Part shown: in pieces, positions 43,442 to 53,084 of the stretch | Numbering within the stretch: the stretch's first letter is position 1 | Layout: the number at the start of each line of letters is the position of its first letter | Assembly (NCBI RefSeq): GCF_030380735.1 | Contig: NZ_JAUDRZ010000002.1 | Location: 434,001-498,000, forward strand | Reading direction: 5' to 3' | Source of the DNA: Rhizobium sp. S152 | Lineage (GTDB): Bacteria > Pseudomonadota > Alphaproteobacteria > Rhizobiales > Rhizobiaceae | Length of the DNA stretch: 64,000 nt | Translations under genes and position numbers: made by a program | The notes under the pieces: generated by a model | Database searches by the model: none | Seen by the model: the letters and a program-made list of their open reading frames with translations, nothing else | Told to the model about the DNA's origin: nothing

Positions 43442-45604
43442 CTACCAGGTCTGGCGCAGGGTCGCGTAGATCGCGCGACCGGGGTTGTAATAGTAGGCGC
43501 CGCCGTCATCATTCGCGATGTGCTTTTCATCAAAGATGTTGCTGGCGTTGAGCTGGAAGGTTGTGTTTTCCTGAATTTTGTAGGTGAAGGCAGCGTCGAA
43601 GACGATTGCACCGTCTGATTTCCGCGTGTTCTTGTTGTCGAAGTAATAGGCTCCGACATACCGGGCGCCCGCTCCGAATGTCATGTCGCCGCGCGATCCA
43701 TTGCCGGGCAGCGTGTAGGTGCCCCAAACAGAGGCCAAGTGTTCCGGCACCTGTGCAAAGCGCTTGCCATTCACCCCCGACGCATTGCCCGGTTCCACGA
43801 TCTTTGAATCGATATATCCGTAAGCGGCGATCACGTTGATGTTGTCTGTGAGCTCCATTTTGGCCTCAAGATCCACGCCGCGATGCCTGACCTTGTCGAC
43901 GGTTGATTCCAGATAGGCCGGCGCTTCGCGCGTCGTGATATTCTCCATCGTCAAATCGTAGACGGAAGCAGTGAACAATGCGGGAAAAGCATCCGGACGG
44001 TATTTGACACCTACTTCGTACTGCGTGCCGGTCGTGGGTTCGACACCGGTGCTAGGTGGCGCTACGGACTCTGCGTAGCTGGTGTAGACGGCGAGTTCTT
44101 CGGTAATCTTGTAGCTCAGACCCAGACGCTTGCTAAACTGGCTGTAGTCGCCGGATTTGACGCCTGTGACAGAACTTGCCTCATCCAGGTCCAGCCAGTC
44201 GTTGCGAAGCCCCAGGCTTGCCGTAAGTCTATCGAACAGGACCAGGTCTTGTTGAACGTATATGCCGTTGGTCCGCTGGTCGTTGGTCTTGCTCTCTGTC
44301 AACGGAACAGCAACAGCACCTGAGTACACCGGATTCTGCCAATCAATACCCGGTGCTGTCCCAAACCAGATCGGTGGATAAAGAGCATAGTTATCATTAT
44401 CGGATTTGATGGTTTTGTAGTCAGTGCCGAAAAGCGTCCGGCTTTCGACCTGGTCGAAGCTCGCTTCATACAAAAGATGTGTATCGACCACGAACTGCCG
44501 GTCCGAGCCATTGCCACCGAAGAAAATGCGATCAACGGCCGTATCGGCAGGATCGCTGGCCCCGAGCTCATCGTAGACATAAGCGTAGCCGAATCTGTTG
44601 GCCGCCGTGCTGTACCGCGCGCTCGAATTGAAGGTCAGTCCGTTTCCGAAATCGTGGTCGAAGATAACACTGTAGGTGTTTCTGTTCGTCTTGTCGTAGT
44701 TGTAATCCGGCTCGCCGAAAAATTCGTCGCGATCCAGATCGGTGAATCGCGGATGGCCGCCGCCGCTTGGCGTGCCGTCCCTGTCCAGGTGATCGAATAC
44801 GAATGACAGGCTTGTCGCATCGCTCGGGCGCCAGGTGAGGCCCCCCATGATGAAGTTCTCGTCATCCTGCGAATAGTCATATTCGCCATTGGACCGCTGG
44901 AACTTGCCGGTCAGGCGATAGGAGAGCGTGTCATCGGCAGTGATATTATCGCCAAAATCGATGCCGGTTTCCTTGTGTGCGTTGGAACCGCCGGTGGCAT
45001 AGACTTCGCCGAAGCGCTCGCTCTTCGGAAGTTTCGTCACGTAGTTCACGGAACCGCCGGGATCGGACACGCCGAAGCCGGTCGAGTTGGCGCCCTTCAG
45101 CACTTCAACGCGATCGAAAGCGTAGGGTTCTTCCAGGATACCACCCCAGCTTCGGCCGATGGCCAGTCCATCGCGGTATGTGTAGGGGCTGAAGCCGCGG
45201 ATCTTGAAATAGTCATAACGGTCATCGGAGCCGTAATAGTCCGTGTTGACACCGGCGGTGTACTGGATGACCTGCTCGACGCTTTTTGCGGCGCGCTCCT
45301 CGATTTCCTTGGACGTAATGACGGAGACGGTCGCCGGCGCGGTCAGGATATCGGTCGGCATCTTGCCGACGGCCGTGGTATCGGTCGCAACGATCGACTT
45401 CGAATCGTCGCTGGTATCGAGCTTGCTCGACTGTCCTTTTAGCAAGATGGGCGCCAGCGCCGTGTCGGAACTTGAACTCGCGGCATCCTGAGAAAACGCG
45501 AAGACAGGTGCCAAGGCGACAAGCGCGGTGCAGCCGAGAAAAATCGACATCCGGCTGCGAGGTTGTGTGCGTGCCGAGCGTCGGGCTGTTCGTTCAATGT
45601 CCAT
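43442..45604 (-). CDS. TonB-dependent siderophore receptor
   Basis: This is an outer-membrane receptor of about 720 residues. A long leader contains MSIFLGCTALVALAPVFAFS and is followed by TonB-box-like and linker sequence. The plug domain (about 85-190) has TAPATVSVITSKEIEER, FKIRGFSPYTYRDGL and DRVEVLKGANSTGFG, the FhuA/FpvA-type siderophore-receptor pattern. The beta-barrel ends in the aromatic residue W, as needed for assembly. There is no N-terminal signalling domain, so control is probably not by a sigma/anti-sigma pair but by the adjacent AraC protein. A Met six codons upstream is an alternative start. Confidence 0.92.
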   Translation of the reverse strand: MDIERTARRSARTQPRSRMSIFLGCTALVALAPVFAFSQDAASSSSDTALAPILLKGQSSKLDTSDDSKSIVATDTTAVGKMPTDILTAPATVSVITSKEIEERAAKSVEQVIQYTAGVNTDYYGSDDRYDYFKIRGFSPYTYRDGLAIGRSWGGILEEPYAFDRVEVLKGANSTGFGVSDPGGSVNYVTKLPKSERFGEVYATGGSNAHKETGIDFGDNITADDTLSYRLTGKFQRSNGEYDYSQDDENFIMGGLTWRPSDATSLSFVFDHLDRDGTPSGGGHPRFTDLDRDEFFGEPDYNYDKTNRNTYSVIFDHDFGNGLTFNSSARYSTAANRFGYAYVYDELGASDPADTAVDRIFFGGNGSDRQFVVDTHLLYEASFDQVESRTLFGTDYKTIKSDNDNYALYPPIWFGTAPGIDWQNPVYSGAVAVPLTESKTNDQRTNGIYVQQDLVLFDRLTASLGLRNDWLDLDEASSVTGVKSGDYSQFSKRLGLSYKITEELAVYTSYAESVAPPSTGVEPTTGTQYEVGVKYRPDAFPALFTASVYDLTMENITTREAPAYLESTVDKVRHRGVDLEAKMELTDNINVIAAYGYIDSKIVEPGNASGVNGKRFAQVPEHLASVWGTYTLPGNGSRGDMTFGAGARYVGAYYFDNKNTRKSDGAIVFDAAFTYKIQENTTFQLNASNIFDEKHIANDDGGAYYYNPGRAIYATLRQTW

Positions 45605-45882
45605 ATTCAAGTTCCAGATCATAAATGGCTATTGCTTCGCATTCCCGGGTCGGTGCGGAGCCGTATGGAGCAGGGAGCCTCGCCAGGCTGTCGTCTGGTT
45701 TGAACATCCCCGATGTCATCGGCTAATAACTTGAGGCCATTTATCCAGTATTGTAAGATTCTCGCATTTTGTAAAAACCGACGGAAATTTCACGTCGGCT
45801 TTCTCCAAGGGTCAGCATTTTCATTGACTGGACCTAATTAACCTGAAACTGGAAGTCCACTTTAATATGAAGGTGGAGCTCG

Positions 45883-46881
45883 ATGTTGCGCTCATTGCGT
45901 TTTGTGTTCAGGTTGGTGTCGGCAGTCGTGTTGCTGGTTGCGGCCAATGGCGCCAGGGCGGATGACAGCACAGTCTATCCGATCGTCATCAAGCACGCCT
46001 TCGGTACGACTTTGATCAACAAGAAGCCGCAGCGTGTCGCAACGGTAGCGTGGGCAAACCACGAGGTGCCTCTAGCGTTGGGCATTGTGCCCGTTGGTTT
46101 CGCCAAGGCCAATTTCGGCGATGATGACGGTGATGGCCTGCTGCCATGGGTGGCCGAGAAGCTGACGGAATTGCACGCCGACAAACCGGTGCTCTTCGAT
46201 GAAGGCGACGGCATCGATTTCGAGGCTGTCGCGGCGACGAAACCCGACGTGATCTTGGCGTCGTATTCCGGGCTCAGCCAGGCCGATTACGACACTCTGA
46301 GCCAGATTGCCCCTGTCGTTGCCTATCCGGAGGCGCCGTGGTCAACCGACTGGCGCCAGATGGTACGGCTCAACAGCGCCGGTCTCGGCATGGCCGCCGA
46401 GGGCGAGGCGCTGATCTCTAAGATCGAAGGCGAGATCGCACAAGTGGTCTCCGCCCATCCCGAGCTTCATGACAAGTCGGCGATGTTCATCACGCATCTC
46501 AATGCGACGGATCTGAGCACTGTCAATTTCTACACGACCAACGACACTCGTGTGAAATTCTTCGCGGATCTCGGTCTGACGTCGCCGAAAAGCGTCGTGG
46601 AGGCATCCGCCCCAGGAAAATTCTCTGGCTCGATCAGCGCCGAACGCATCGACGCGTTCGACGACGTCGATATCGTCGTCACCTACGGCGACCAGAAACT
46701 GCTCGACGCACTGGACGCCAATCCCCTGACGTCCAAGATGCCTGCGGTCGAGAAGAGCTCGCTTGTGATGCTCGGGCGTAACCCGCTCGGCACCGCGGCA
46801 AACCCGACGCCGCTGTCGATCTCCTGGGTGCTGAAGGACTACGTCGACATTCTAGCGGAAGCCGCCCGTAAGTCGAAATGA
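45883..46881 (+). CDS. Fe3+-siderophore ABC binding protein (FecB/FhuD-like)
   Basis: The 332-residue protein has a signal peptide ending at NGARADD near residue 27. The helical-backbone binding fold shows KKPQRVATVAWANHEVPLALG, KPDVILASYSGLSQ and PWSTDWRQMVRLNSAGLG. It starts well (GGTGGAGCTCGATG) and is divergent from the receptor gene. It hands ferric siderophore to the two FecCD permeases that follow. The siderophore class (hydroxamate, citrate or other) cannot be read from the sequence. Confidence 0.88.
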   Translation: MLRSLRFVFRLVSAVVLLVAANGARADDSTVYPIVIKHAFGTTLINKKPQRVATVAWANHEVPLALGIVPVGFAKANFGDDDGDGLLPWVAEKLTELHADKPVLFDEGDGIDFEAVAATKPDVILASYSGLSQADYDTLSQIAPVVAYPEAPWSTDWRQMVRLNSAGLGMAAEGEALISKIEGEIAQVVSAHPELHDKSAMFITHLNATDLSTVNFYTTNDTRVKFFADLGLTSPKSVVEASAPGKFSGSISAERIDAFDDVDIVVTYGDQKLLDALDANPLTSKMPAVEKSSLVMLGRNPLGTAANPTPLSISWVLKDYVDILAEAARKSK

Positions 46882-47921
46882 CAGCCCGCAGCCTGAAATC
46901 GTCGCAGCCGACTTTCGCCACCGTTCGCTCAAATGGAGGGCGCGGGGTCTGGCTCTGCGTTCTCGCGGCGCTGACGGTCGCGCTGTGCGCGCTTTCCGTC
47001 ACTGTCGGCACACGCGAGGTCGGCTGGTCGGATATCTATGCCGCGCTGGTCGGTGCCTCGGATAACATCGGGCAGGCCGCGGTCACCGTCCGCATTCCGC
47101 GAACTCTGCTTGCCTTGCTGGCCGGTGCTGCGCTTGCACTTGCCGGCGGCATCATGCAGGGCGTTACCCGCAATCCACTTGCCGATCCCGGCATTCTCGG
47201 GGTCAACATGGGGGCGTCGCTGGCCGTGGTGATCGGCGTTGTCTGGTTCGGCATCACATCGTCCAGCGCCTACATCTGGGTCGCCATCGCCGGAGCGGGT
47301 TGCTCGGCGATATTCGTCTATACCATCGGCTCGCTCGGACGCGGAGGCGCGACACCGCTGAAGCTGGCCCTTGCCGGCGCGGCAACGTCAGTCGCGTTCT
47401 CCTCGATGGTGATCGCCGTCGTACTTCCGCGTGCGGATATCGCCGGTGGAATACGCTCCTGGCAGATCGGCGGCGTCGGCGGCGCAACGTTCGAGCGCAT
47501 CGATCCAGTGCTGCCTTTCCTGGCCGTCGGTTTCCTCATCAGTTTGCTGTCGGCGCGAAAGCTGAACTCGCTGGCGCTGGGAGACGATCTCGCCGCCGGT
47601 CTTGGCGAGCGGGTCGCCTTCGCGCGCGCGCTCGCTTCGCTTGGCGCGATCCTGCTGTGCGGTGCAACCACGGCGGTGTGCGGTCCAATCGGATTCCTCG
47701 GCCTCGTGGTGCCGCATCTTTGTCGCCTGCTGGTTGGCGTCGATCATCGCTGGCTGCTGCCGTTCAGCGCGCTTGGCGGCGCTTGCCTGCTGCTGGCCGC
47801 CGACATCGTCGGCCGCATTGCGGCGCGGCCGGGAGAGATCGATGTCGGTATCGTCACTGCGCTGATCGGCGCGCCCTTCTTCATCTGGATCGTTCGGCGT
47901 CAGCGGGTGCGCGAGCTATGA
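46878..47921 (+). CDS. Fe3+-siderophore ABC permease (FecC/FhuB-N type)
   Basis: This FecCD-family permease of 347 residues has about ten membrane helices. Family landmarks are RIPRTLLALLAGAALALAGG, MQGVTRNPLADPGILGVNMG and CGPIGFLGLVVPHLCRLLVG. Its start overlaps the binding-protein stop and its stop overlaps the next permease, both by four bases. Confidence 0.92.
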   Translation: MTARSLKSSQPTFATVRSNGGRGVWLCVLAALTVALCALSVTVGTREVGWSDIYAALVGASDNIGQAAVTVRIPRTLLALLAGAALALAGGIMQGVTRNPLADPGILGVNMGASLAVVIGVVWFGITSSSAYIWVAIAGAGCSAIFVYTIGSLGRGGATPLKLALAGAATSVAFSSMVIAVVLPRADIAGGIRSWQIGGVGGATFERIDPVLPFLAVGFLISLLSARKLNSLALGDDLAAGLGERVAFARALASLGAILLCGATTAVCGPIGFLGLVVPHLCRLLVGVDHRWLLPFSALGGACLLLAADIVGRIAARPGEIDVGIVTALIGAPFFIWIVRRQRVREL

Positions 47922-48964
47922 CCGTGATTTCCGCCGGCACCAACATTGACCATCTTGTCGTCAGCCGCCGCCGGCATGGGCGAAGACATGCAACCGTCGT
48001 TGCCGTTCTGCTGCTGCTCGTCGTCGTCCTGTTTGCGCTGACGTTATCTGTGGGGCAGTCGGTCACCCCGCCTCGCGACGTGATCAAGGTGCTGCTCGGC
48101 GAAGACGTGCCGGGGGCCACCTTTACCGTCGGTCAATTGAGGCTGCCGCGCGCCGTTCTGTCGGTGCTCGCGGGGCTTTGTTTCGGTCTAGGCGGCGTGG
48201 CATTCCAGATCATGCTCAGAAATCCGCTGGCAAGCCCCGATATCATCGGCATCACATCGGGCGCGAGCGCCGCCGCGGTCTTCGCGATCATCGTGCTTTC
48301 GATAACAGGCCCCATCGTCTCCGTACTCGCTGTCGCAGCCGGCCTCGGCGTCGCCCTGCTTGTCTATGGCCTATCGTTTCGCAACGGCGTTGCCGGGACG
48401 CGACTGATCCTCGTCGGTATCGGCGTATCTGCGATGCTCGAAAGCGTCGTTGCCTATATCCTCTCAAGCGCGCCCGCCTGGAACCTGCAGGAGGCGATGC
48501 GCTGGCTCACCGGTAGCGTCAACGGCGCTCAGTTGGGGCAGTCCGTGCCGCTCCTCTTGGCGCTTGTCGTCTTCGGCGGCCTGCTGCTCAGCCGTAGCCG
48601 CAATTTGGAAATCCTGCGCCTTGGAGACGATACGGCTGCGGCGCTGGGTGTCCGCGTCGGCGCAACACGCATCCTGATCATTGTCGGTGCCGTCGGCATC
48701 ATCGCCTCAGCGACTGCCGTCACGGGCCCGATCGCATTTATCGCCTTTCTCTCCGGCCCCATCGCCGCGCGGATCGTGGGAAGCAGCGGATCGCTGCTTA
48801 TCCCATCCGCTTTGGTCGGTGCCACGCTGGTGCTTGGCGGCGATTATGTCGGGCAGTTTCTGCTGCCGAGCCGCTATCCCGTGGGTGTCGTGACCGGCGC
48901 GCTGGGCGCTCCCTATCTCATCTTCCTCATCGTGCGTGTCAACCGGACCGGAGGCTCGCTATGA
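47918..48964 (+). CDS. Fe3+-siderophore ABC permease (FecD type)
   Basis: The second FecCD-family permease, 348 residues, has LPRAVLSVLAGLCFGLGG, LRNPLASPDIIGITSGASAA and TGPIAFIAFLSGPIAARIVG. The start is the ATG that overlaps the previous stop; the same frame is open far upstream but that part only shadows the first permease gene. It forms a heterodimer with that permease. Confidence 0.92.
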   Translation: MTVISAGTNIDHLVVSRRRHGRRHATVVAVLLLLVVVLFALTLSVGQSVTPPRDVIKVLLGEDVPGATFTVGQLRLPRAVLSVLAGLCFGLGGVAFQIMLRNPLASPDIIGITSGASAAAVFAIIVLSITGPIVSVLAVAAGLGVALLVYGLSFRNGVAGTRLILVGIGVSAMLESVVAYILSSAPAWNLQEAMRWLTGSVNGAQLGQSVPLLLALVVFGGLLLSRSRNLEILRLGDDTAAALGVRVGATRILIIVGAVGIIASATAVTGPIAFIAFLSGPIAARIVGSSGSLLIPSALVGATLVLGGDYVGQFLLPSRYPVGVVTGALGAPYLIFLIVRVNRTGGSL

Positions 48965-49770
48965 CCATCCATTCCCTCACCGCCAGCCAGTTGTCGGCCG
49001 GCTATGGCGACAGCGAGATCCTCCGGGGTCTTGATCTCGCCGTGCCGCCGGGCAAGATCACCGTCATCGTCGGCGCCAATGCCTGCGGAAAATCGACCCT
49101 GCTGCGCGCCATGTCGCGACTGCTTTCGCCAAAGCATGGTCAGGTCTTGCTCGACGGCAAGTCGGTTCACCGTACACCGCCCCGCGAACTCGCGCGCACA
49201 TTGGGCCTGCTGCCGCAATCTCCTATCGCGCCTGAAGGCATTACTGTCGCCGATCTCGTAAGCCGCGGCCGGCATCCTCATCAGGGCCTGTTCTCGCGCT
49301 GGACTCGCAAGGACGACGAGGCGGTCGAGCGGGCTCTGACGGCGACGCGGACGACCGAACTGGCGGAGCGGCCGGTAGACGAATTGTCGGGCGGCCAGCG
49401 CCAGCGCGTCTGGATCGCCATGGCGTTGGCGCAGGAGACGGGCGTCCTGCTACTGGACGAACCGACGACATTCCTCGACATCAACCATCAGGTCGAAGTG
49501 CTTGATCTGCTGACCGATCTCAATCGCACGCGCGGTACCACCGTCGTCATGGTGTTGCACGATCTCAACCTCGCGGCGCGCTACGCGGATCATCTTGTGG
49601 CGATGGCAGGCGGAGGCATCCACATTTCCGGCACGCCGGAGACCGTATTGACGGAAGAGCATGTCCGCGAAGTCTTCGGCCTCGACAGCCGCATCATCGT
49701 CGATCCGACCTCTGGCCGTCCGATGATGCTGCCGATAGGGCGGCACCGCATGGTGTCGGAGACGACCTGA
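48961..49770 (+). CDS. Fe3+-siderophore ABC ATP-binding protein (FecE/FhuC type)
   Basis: Walker A GANACGKST is at 38-46 and has the Asn-Ala-Cys typical of FepC/FecE proteins. LSRGRHPHQGLFSRW-like sequence is present near 100-114, LSGGQRQR at 142-149 and Walker B GVLLLDEP at 161-168. The switch His is in VLHDLNLAARYADH. Its start overlaps the second permease. It completes the importer. Confidence 0.93.
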   Translation: MTIHSLTASQLSAGYGDSEILRGLDLAVPPGKITVIVGANACGKSTLLRAMSRLLSPKHGQVLLDGKSVHRTPPRELARTLGLLPQSPIAPEGITVADLVSRGRHPHQGLFSRWTRKDDEAVERALTATRTTELAERPVDELSGGQRQRVWIAMALAQETGVLLLDEPTTFLDINHQVEVLDLLTDLNRTRGTTVVMVLHDLNLAARYADHLVAMAGGGIHISGTPETVLTEEHVREVFGLDSRIIVDPTSGRPMMLPIGRHRMVSETT

Positions 49771-49807
49771 TGAGCAGGCAGGAAAGATATTCAGAAGGAG
49801 TAACGGC

Positions 49808-50872
49808 ATGAGCGATGTCAAGGAATTCAGGCTGGCCGGAACCGCGTTGCCGAAAGACCCGATCGGGATGCTCGATGAAATCTGCGAGCACTTCGTCGAG
49901 CACGCCGAAGTGCGGCGCACCGGCAATCTCGCTCTATTGAAGAGCAAGGCCGGCGACGCCAGCATTCAGGTGGAAGGAAGCCGGCTGCTGATCGAGCTCA
50001 ATTGCCCGACACCGCAGATGCTGCAGATGAGCCGCACGATGCTTGCCGAGCATCTGTTCTATTTCGCAGGCGAGGATCCGTTTGAGCTAAGCTGGGCAGA
50101 ACAGCTGTCGCTCGCGTCTCTGCCTAATATTCACGAAGCCGTTGTCGTCTCGACAGAAGAGGTCACTCCTCATATGCGGCGCGTCAAGTTCGCCTGTGCC
50201 GACGTGACGCCCTTCATCGGCGGCGACATGCATGTCCGCCTGCTTGTGCCGCCGAAGGGAAGGGAGCCGGTATGGCCCGGTGTCCGCCAGGATGGGCGTG
50301 TCGCATGGCCCGAGGGTGAGGATGAACTGCTTGTCCGCGTCTACACGATCCGGTTCGTCGACGTGGACAAGGGTGAGCTATGGGTCGATTTCCTGCAGCA
50401 CCCGGCCGCCGGGATCAAGACACCGGGAGCGGATTTCGCCATGGATGCGCAGCCGGGCGACAGGGTGGCGCTGGTCGGCCCGGGCGGCGGCAGTCTTCCG
50501 AATGCCAAGGACATGCTCTTCATTGGAGACGAGAGCGCATTGCCCGCCATTGCCCGCATTGTGGCGGAGATGCCTGTTGGTGCAACCATGCAGGCGATCA
50601 TCGAGGTGCTCGACGCCGGCGAGGAGCAACTACTCCCCTCTGCCGGCAACCTCAGCGTTCGGTGGCTGCATCGCAAAGACTATCCGGAAGGCGCCAAGAA
50701 CGTCTTGGCCGACGAGGCCACTAAGGCAATCATGGCTCTGGACAAGGGAAGTTTCGTATGGGCGGCCTGCGAGAAGGACGACATCCGAACGATCCGAGCG
50801 CTGCTCAAGAGCCGCGGGCATGACAGGAAGAACATGTACGTTGCCTGGTATTGGGAGCGGGATGCCTCCTGA
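49808..50872 (+). CDS. Siderophore-interacting flavin reductase with N-terminal DUF2218
   Basis: The 354-residue fusion has a DUF2218-like N-terminal domain (about 25-100: HFVEHAEVRRTGNLALLKSK). A siderophore-interacting protein follows: FAD-binding with RVYTIR at 177-182 and DFLQHPAAG at 194-202, then an NAD(P)H-binding domain with GDESALPAIARIV and a C-terminal YVAWYWERD. Such enzymes reduce ferric siderophore in the cytoplasm to free iron, which fits its place after the importer. The start has AAGGAG 8 bases upstream. The role of DUF2218 is unknown. Confidence 0.88.
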   Translation: MSDVKEFRLAGTALPKDPIGMLDEICEHFVEHAEVRRTGNLALLKSKAGDASIQVEGSRLLIELNCPTPQMLQMSRTMLAEHLFYFAGEDPFELSWAEQLSLASLPNIHEAVVVSTEEVTPHMRRVKFACADVTPFIGGDMHVRLLVPPKGREPVWPGVRQDGRVAWPEGEDELLVRVYTIRFVDVDKGELWVDFLQHPAAGIKTPGADFAMDAQPGDRVALVGPGGGSLPNAKDMLFIGDESALPAIARIVAEMPVGATMQAIIEVLDAGEEQLLPSAGNLSVRWLHRKDYPEGAKNVLADEATKAIMALDKGSFVWAACEKDDIRTIRALLKSRGHDRKNMYVAWYWERDAS

Positions 50873-51047
50873 GCGCGGTTGCTGAGCTTGCGTTTCTCCG
50901 CCGCCGCTTTGGCATTTTCCGGATCGCCTCTAGCGCATGTGCCTTGACGAGGCATGCGTTCCTGGACGAGGCATAAGCCATCACCTTGTCCAGAAAAAAG
51001 ACGGTCGATCACAACCCCGGCCGCTCGCAGACATTGCCGAGGCACAC

Positions 51048-53042
51048 ATGAGAACTCTCCTCAACCACTCGCACATGGCTGCTGTCGGCTATCTCGAGCC
51101 GTGGAGCGTGCGGGCCGGTTCGATAACCCAGGCATTTATTTCCTGCACCGATCCCAACGCAACCATCGCCATCACTACGTTGGATCGCGACGATAAGGAG
51201 CGTGTCGAGTGGAAAGTCATAAGGCATGAGCCGACGTTTTCCACCCGGTCCTACACCCTGGGCTCCTGGATCGAATTGCCGGACGGTATTGCCGCAACCC
51301 GTATTCTTGATCTGAATTTCGAGATACTTTTCACCGATAACAGCGAGCCGAAACCGGTCGTTTCCTTTGGGTCATTTCGGCTCACCCTTGATCCCACCGG
51401 ACGGCTGCTGGCCAGTGGCCAAATGGTCGCCAATGTGAGGCAGGAGCGTTGGTATCGGATCAAGCTCTCGCGAACACCTGGCAGCATTTCATGCATCGTG
51501 GAGACGGAGGGTGGTAATGTCGTCGGCAACTGCGCGGTCGCCGATGACGGCCAGCCGGGCAGCATCCTGATCGGCGCGGAGCCGAACCTGAACAGCAAAA
51601 CGCTGAATGCGCGCATTGGCCGAATTCTTATCGAGGCTGATGAGGCCGCGCTCGAATGGCGCTTCCCAACCCGAGGACCGGTGGCCGCGCTTGCGCCTGT
51701 CGCTGGTGGCGACGCGGAGCTTGTCATCCACAATGCTCCCATCTTCGCAGTCGCCTCGGCACGCTTTACGGGCGGCGTACATGATCCGAGACTCGATCCC
51801 GAGCACTTCGACGCGGTGCATCTTCACGACGATGACTTCGGCGGTTTCGATTGGTCGGCGGATATGAGTATCGAAGTGCCCGCCCACGCCCGCTCAGGTG
51901 TCTATGCGGTCGAAATCACGACCAGTAGGGGCGTGGAAAAGCTGCCATTCTTCGTGCGGCCACAGCAGCCCCGATCCGCCGTTGGTGTGCTGCTGCCGAC
52001 GGCGACCTATCTGGCCTATGCGGACGAACAGCTTCCGCCTCATCGCTACCCCTGGCACGGAAGCGATCGGGGACATCTCTTTGCCATCGACAACAATTTC
52101 CTCAGTCTCTACGACACCCACGGCGATCTTAGCGGCGTGAGCCTGACCTCCAGCCGTCGCCCGCGCGCCACGCTGCGTGACGACTATCACTATCCGCTCT
52201 CAAACTCGCCACATCTGCTTCCCGTCGATCTTCAGCTTCTGAAGTTCTGCGGACGGCATGGACTCGATGTCGATCTGCTGACCGACCATGATCTCGATGC
52301 GGAAGGAGTCGCCGCCATCGAGCGATATCAGCTTCTTTTGACGGGCAGCCACCCCGAGTACTGGTCTTCCAATATGATGAAGGGGCTCGAGAGCTACGTT
52401 CAGCGCGGCGGCAGCGTCGGCTATCTCGGCGGCAACGGGTTTTACTGGGTCGTGGCGTTTCAGGACGACAAGATGGAGTTGCGTCGTGGCAAGAACGATA
52501 TCTGGAGCGGCCGGCCGGGGGAAATCCATATGGCCATGACAGGCGAGCCGGGCGGCAACTGGGAAGATCGCGGGCGGCATCATCCGCAGGCCTTGTTCGG
52601 CGTCACCTATGTCATCATGAGCTTCGGCCCGTCACGGCCCTATCGGCGGCTTGAGGGGAGCCATCATTCGGAATTCGCCTGGCTGTTCGACGGGGTCGCG
52701 TCGGACGTCTTCGGTCAGAGCGGAACAGTGCTCGGCGGGGCGGCGGGCTACGAGGTCGACGCAGTCCTGCGATCGGGCGAAACGCCCGCAAATCTCGTCA
52801 GGCTGGCTGTGGCGGATGATTTCGACGAGAGCTTCCAGTTGAGGCCGGATCTCTGGGTCGCGGATGGCGAGGTGGAGCGCGCAGCGCTTCGCCGATCCGA
52901 CATGACGGCCTACCGCCATGAGGGCGGAGGGTTCGTGTTTTCGGCAAGCTCGGTCGCGTGGATCGGCGCGCTGCCTGGGGCCGGCGAAGACAATGACGTC
53001 GGCCGGATCATGCTCAATCTGATCGGAAAGTTTACCGGATAG
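51048..53042 (+). CDS. N,N-dimethylformamidase large-subunit-like protein
   Basis: The 664-residue protein resembles the beta (large) subunit of N,N-dimethylformamidase from start (GYLEPWSVRAGS) to end. A concanavalin/LamG-like domain spans about 80-240. The C-terminal part has FFVRPQQPRSAVGVLLPTAT, AYADEQLPPHRYPWHG, DVDLLTDHDLDAEGV, LLTGSHPEYWSSNM, GGNGFYWVVAFQ and FSASSVAWIGALP. The known enzyme is an iron amidohydrolase needing a small alpha subunit; none is encoded nearby. The start was put at an ATG with GAGG upstream, although the frame is open 37 codons further. It is convergent with a sulfonate-type importer. Substrate unknown: formamide-like, other amide, or unrelated. Confidence 0.72.
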   Translation: MRTLLNHSHMAAVGYLEPWSVRAGSITQAFISCTDPNATIAITTLDRDDKERVEWKVIRHEPTFSTRSYTLGSWIELPDGIAATRILDLNFEILFTDNSEPKPVVSFGSFRLTLDPTGRLLASGQMVANVRQERWYRIKLSRTPGSISCIVETEGGNVVGNCAVADDGQPGSILIGAEPNLNSKTLNARIGRILIEADEAALEWRFPTRGPVAALAPVAGGDAELVIHNAPIFAVASARFTGGVHDPRLDPEHFDAVHLHDDDFGGFDWSADMSIEVPAHARSGVYAVEITTSRGVEKLPFFVRPQQPRSAVGVLLPTATYLAYADEQLPPHRYPWHGSDRGHLFAIDNNFLSLYDTHGDLSGVSLTSSRRPRATLRDDYHYPLSNSPHLLPVDLQLLKFCGRHGLDVDLLTDHDLDAEGVAAIERYQLLLTGSHPEYWSSNMMKGLESYVQRGGSVGYLGGNGFYWVVAFQDDKMELRRGKNDIWSGRPGEIHMAMTGEPGGNWEDRGRHHPQALFGVTYVIMSFGPSRPYRRLEGSHHSEFAWLFDGVASDVFGQSGTVLGGAAGYEVDAVLRSGETPANLVRLAVADDFDESFQLRPDLWVADGEVERAALRRSDMTAYRHEGGGFVFSASSVAWIGALPGAGEDNDVGRIMLNLIGKFTG

Positions 53043-53084
53043 GGCAGGGCCGCCGGCCCAAGCCGGCCGGCAGACAGGACGGGA

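Noticed and set aside
45605..45882. RirA/iron-responsive box (TGA-N9-TCA) between the receptor and FecB-like genes
   Set aside because: I scanned the divergent region and found only imperfect versions (TGA-N9-TCC). A small CCGACG/CGTCGG hairpin at 45778-45798 is present but too weak to call.
47300..47917. Long upstream extension of the second FecCD permease frame
   Set aside because: The extension is out-of-frame translation of the first permease gene. The true start is the ATG overlapping that gene's stop.
50873..51047. A dimethylformamidase small-subunit gene before the large-subunit-like gene
   Set aside because: The 175-base gap is too short for it and no frame with a ribosome site resembles the alpha subunit.
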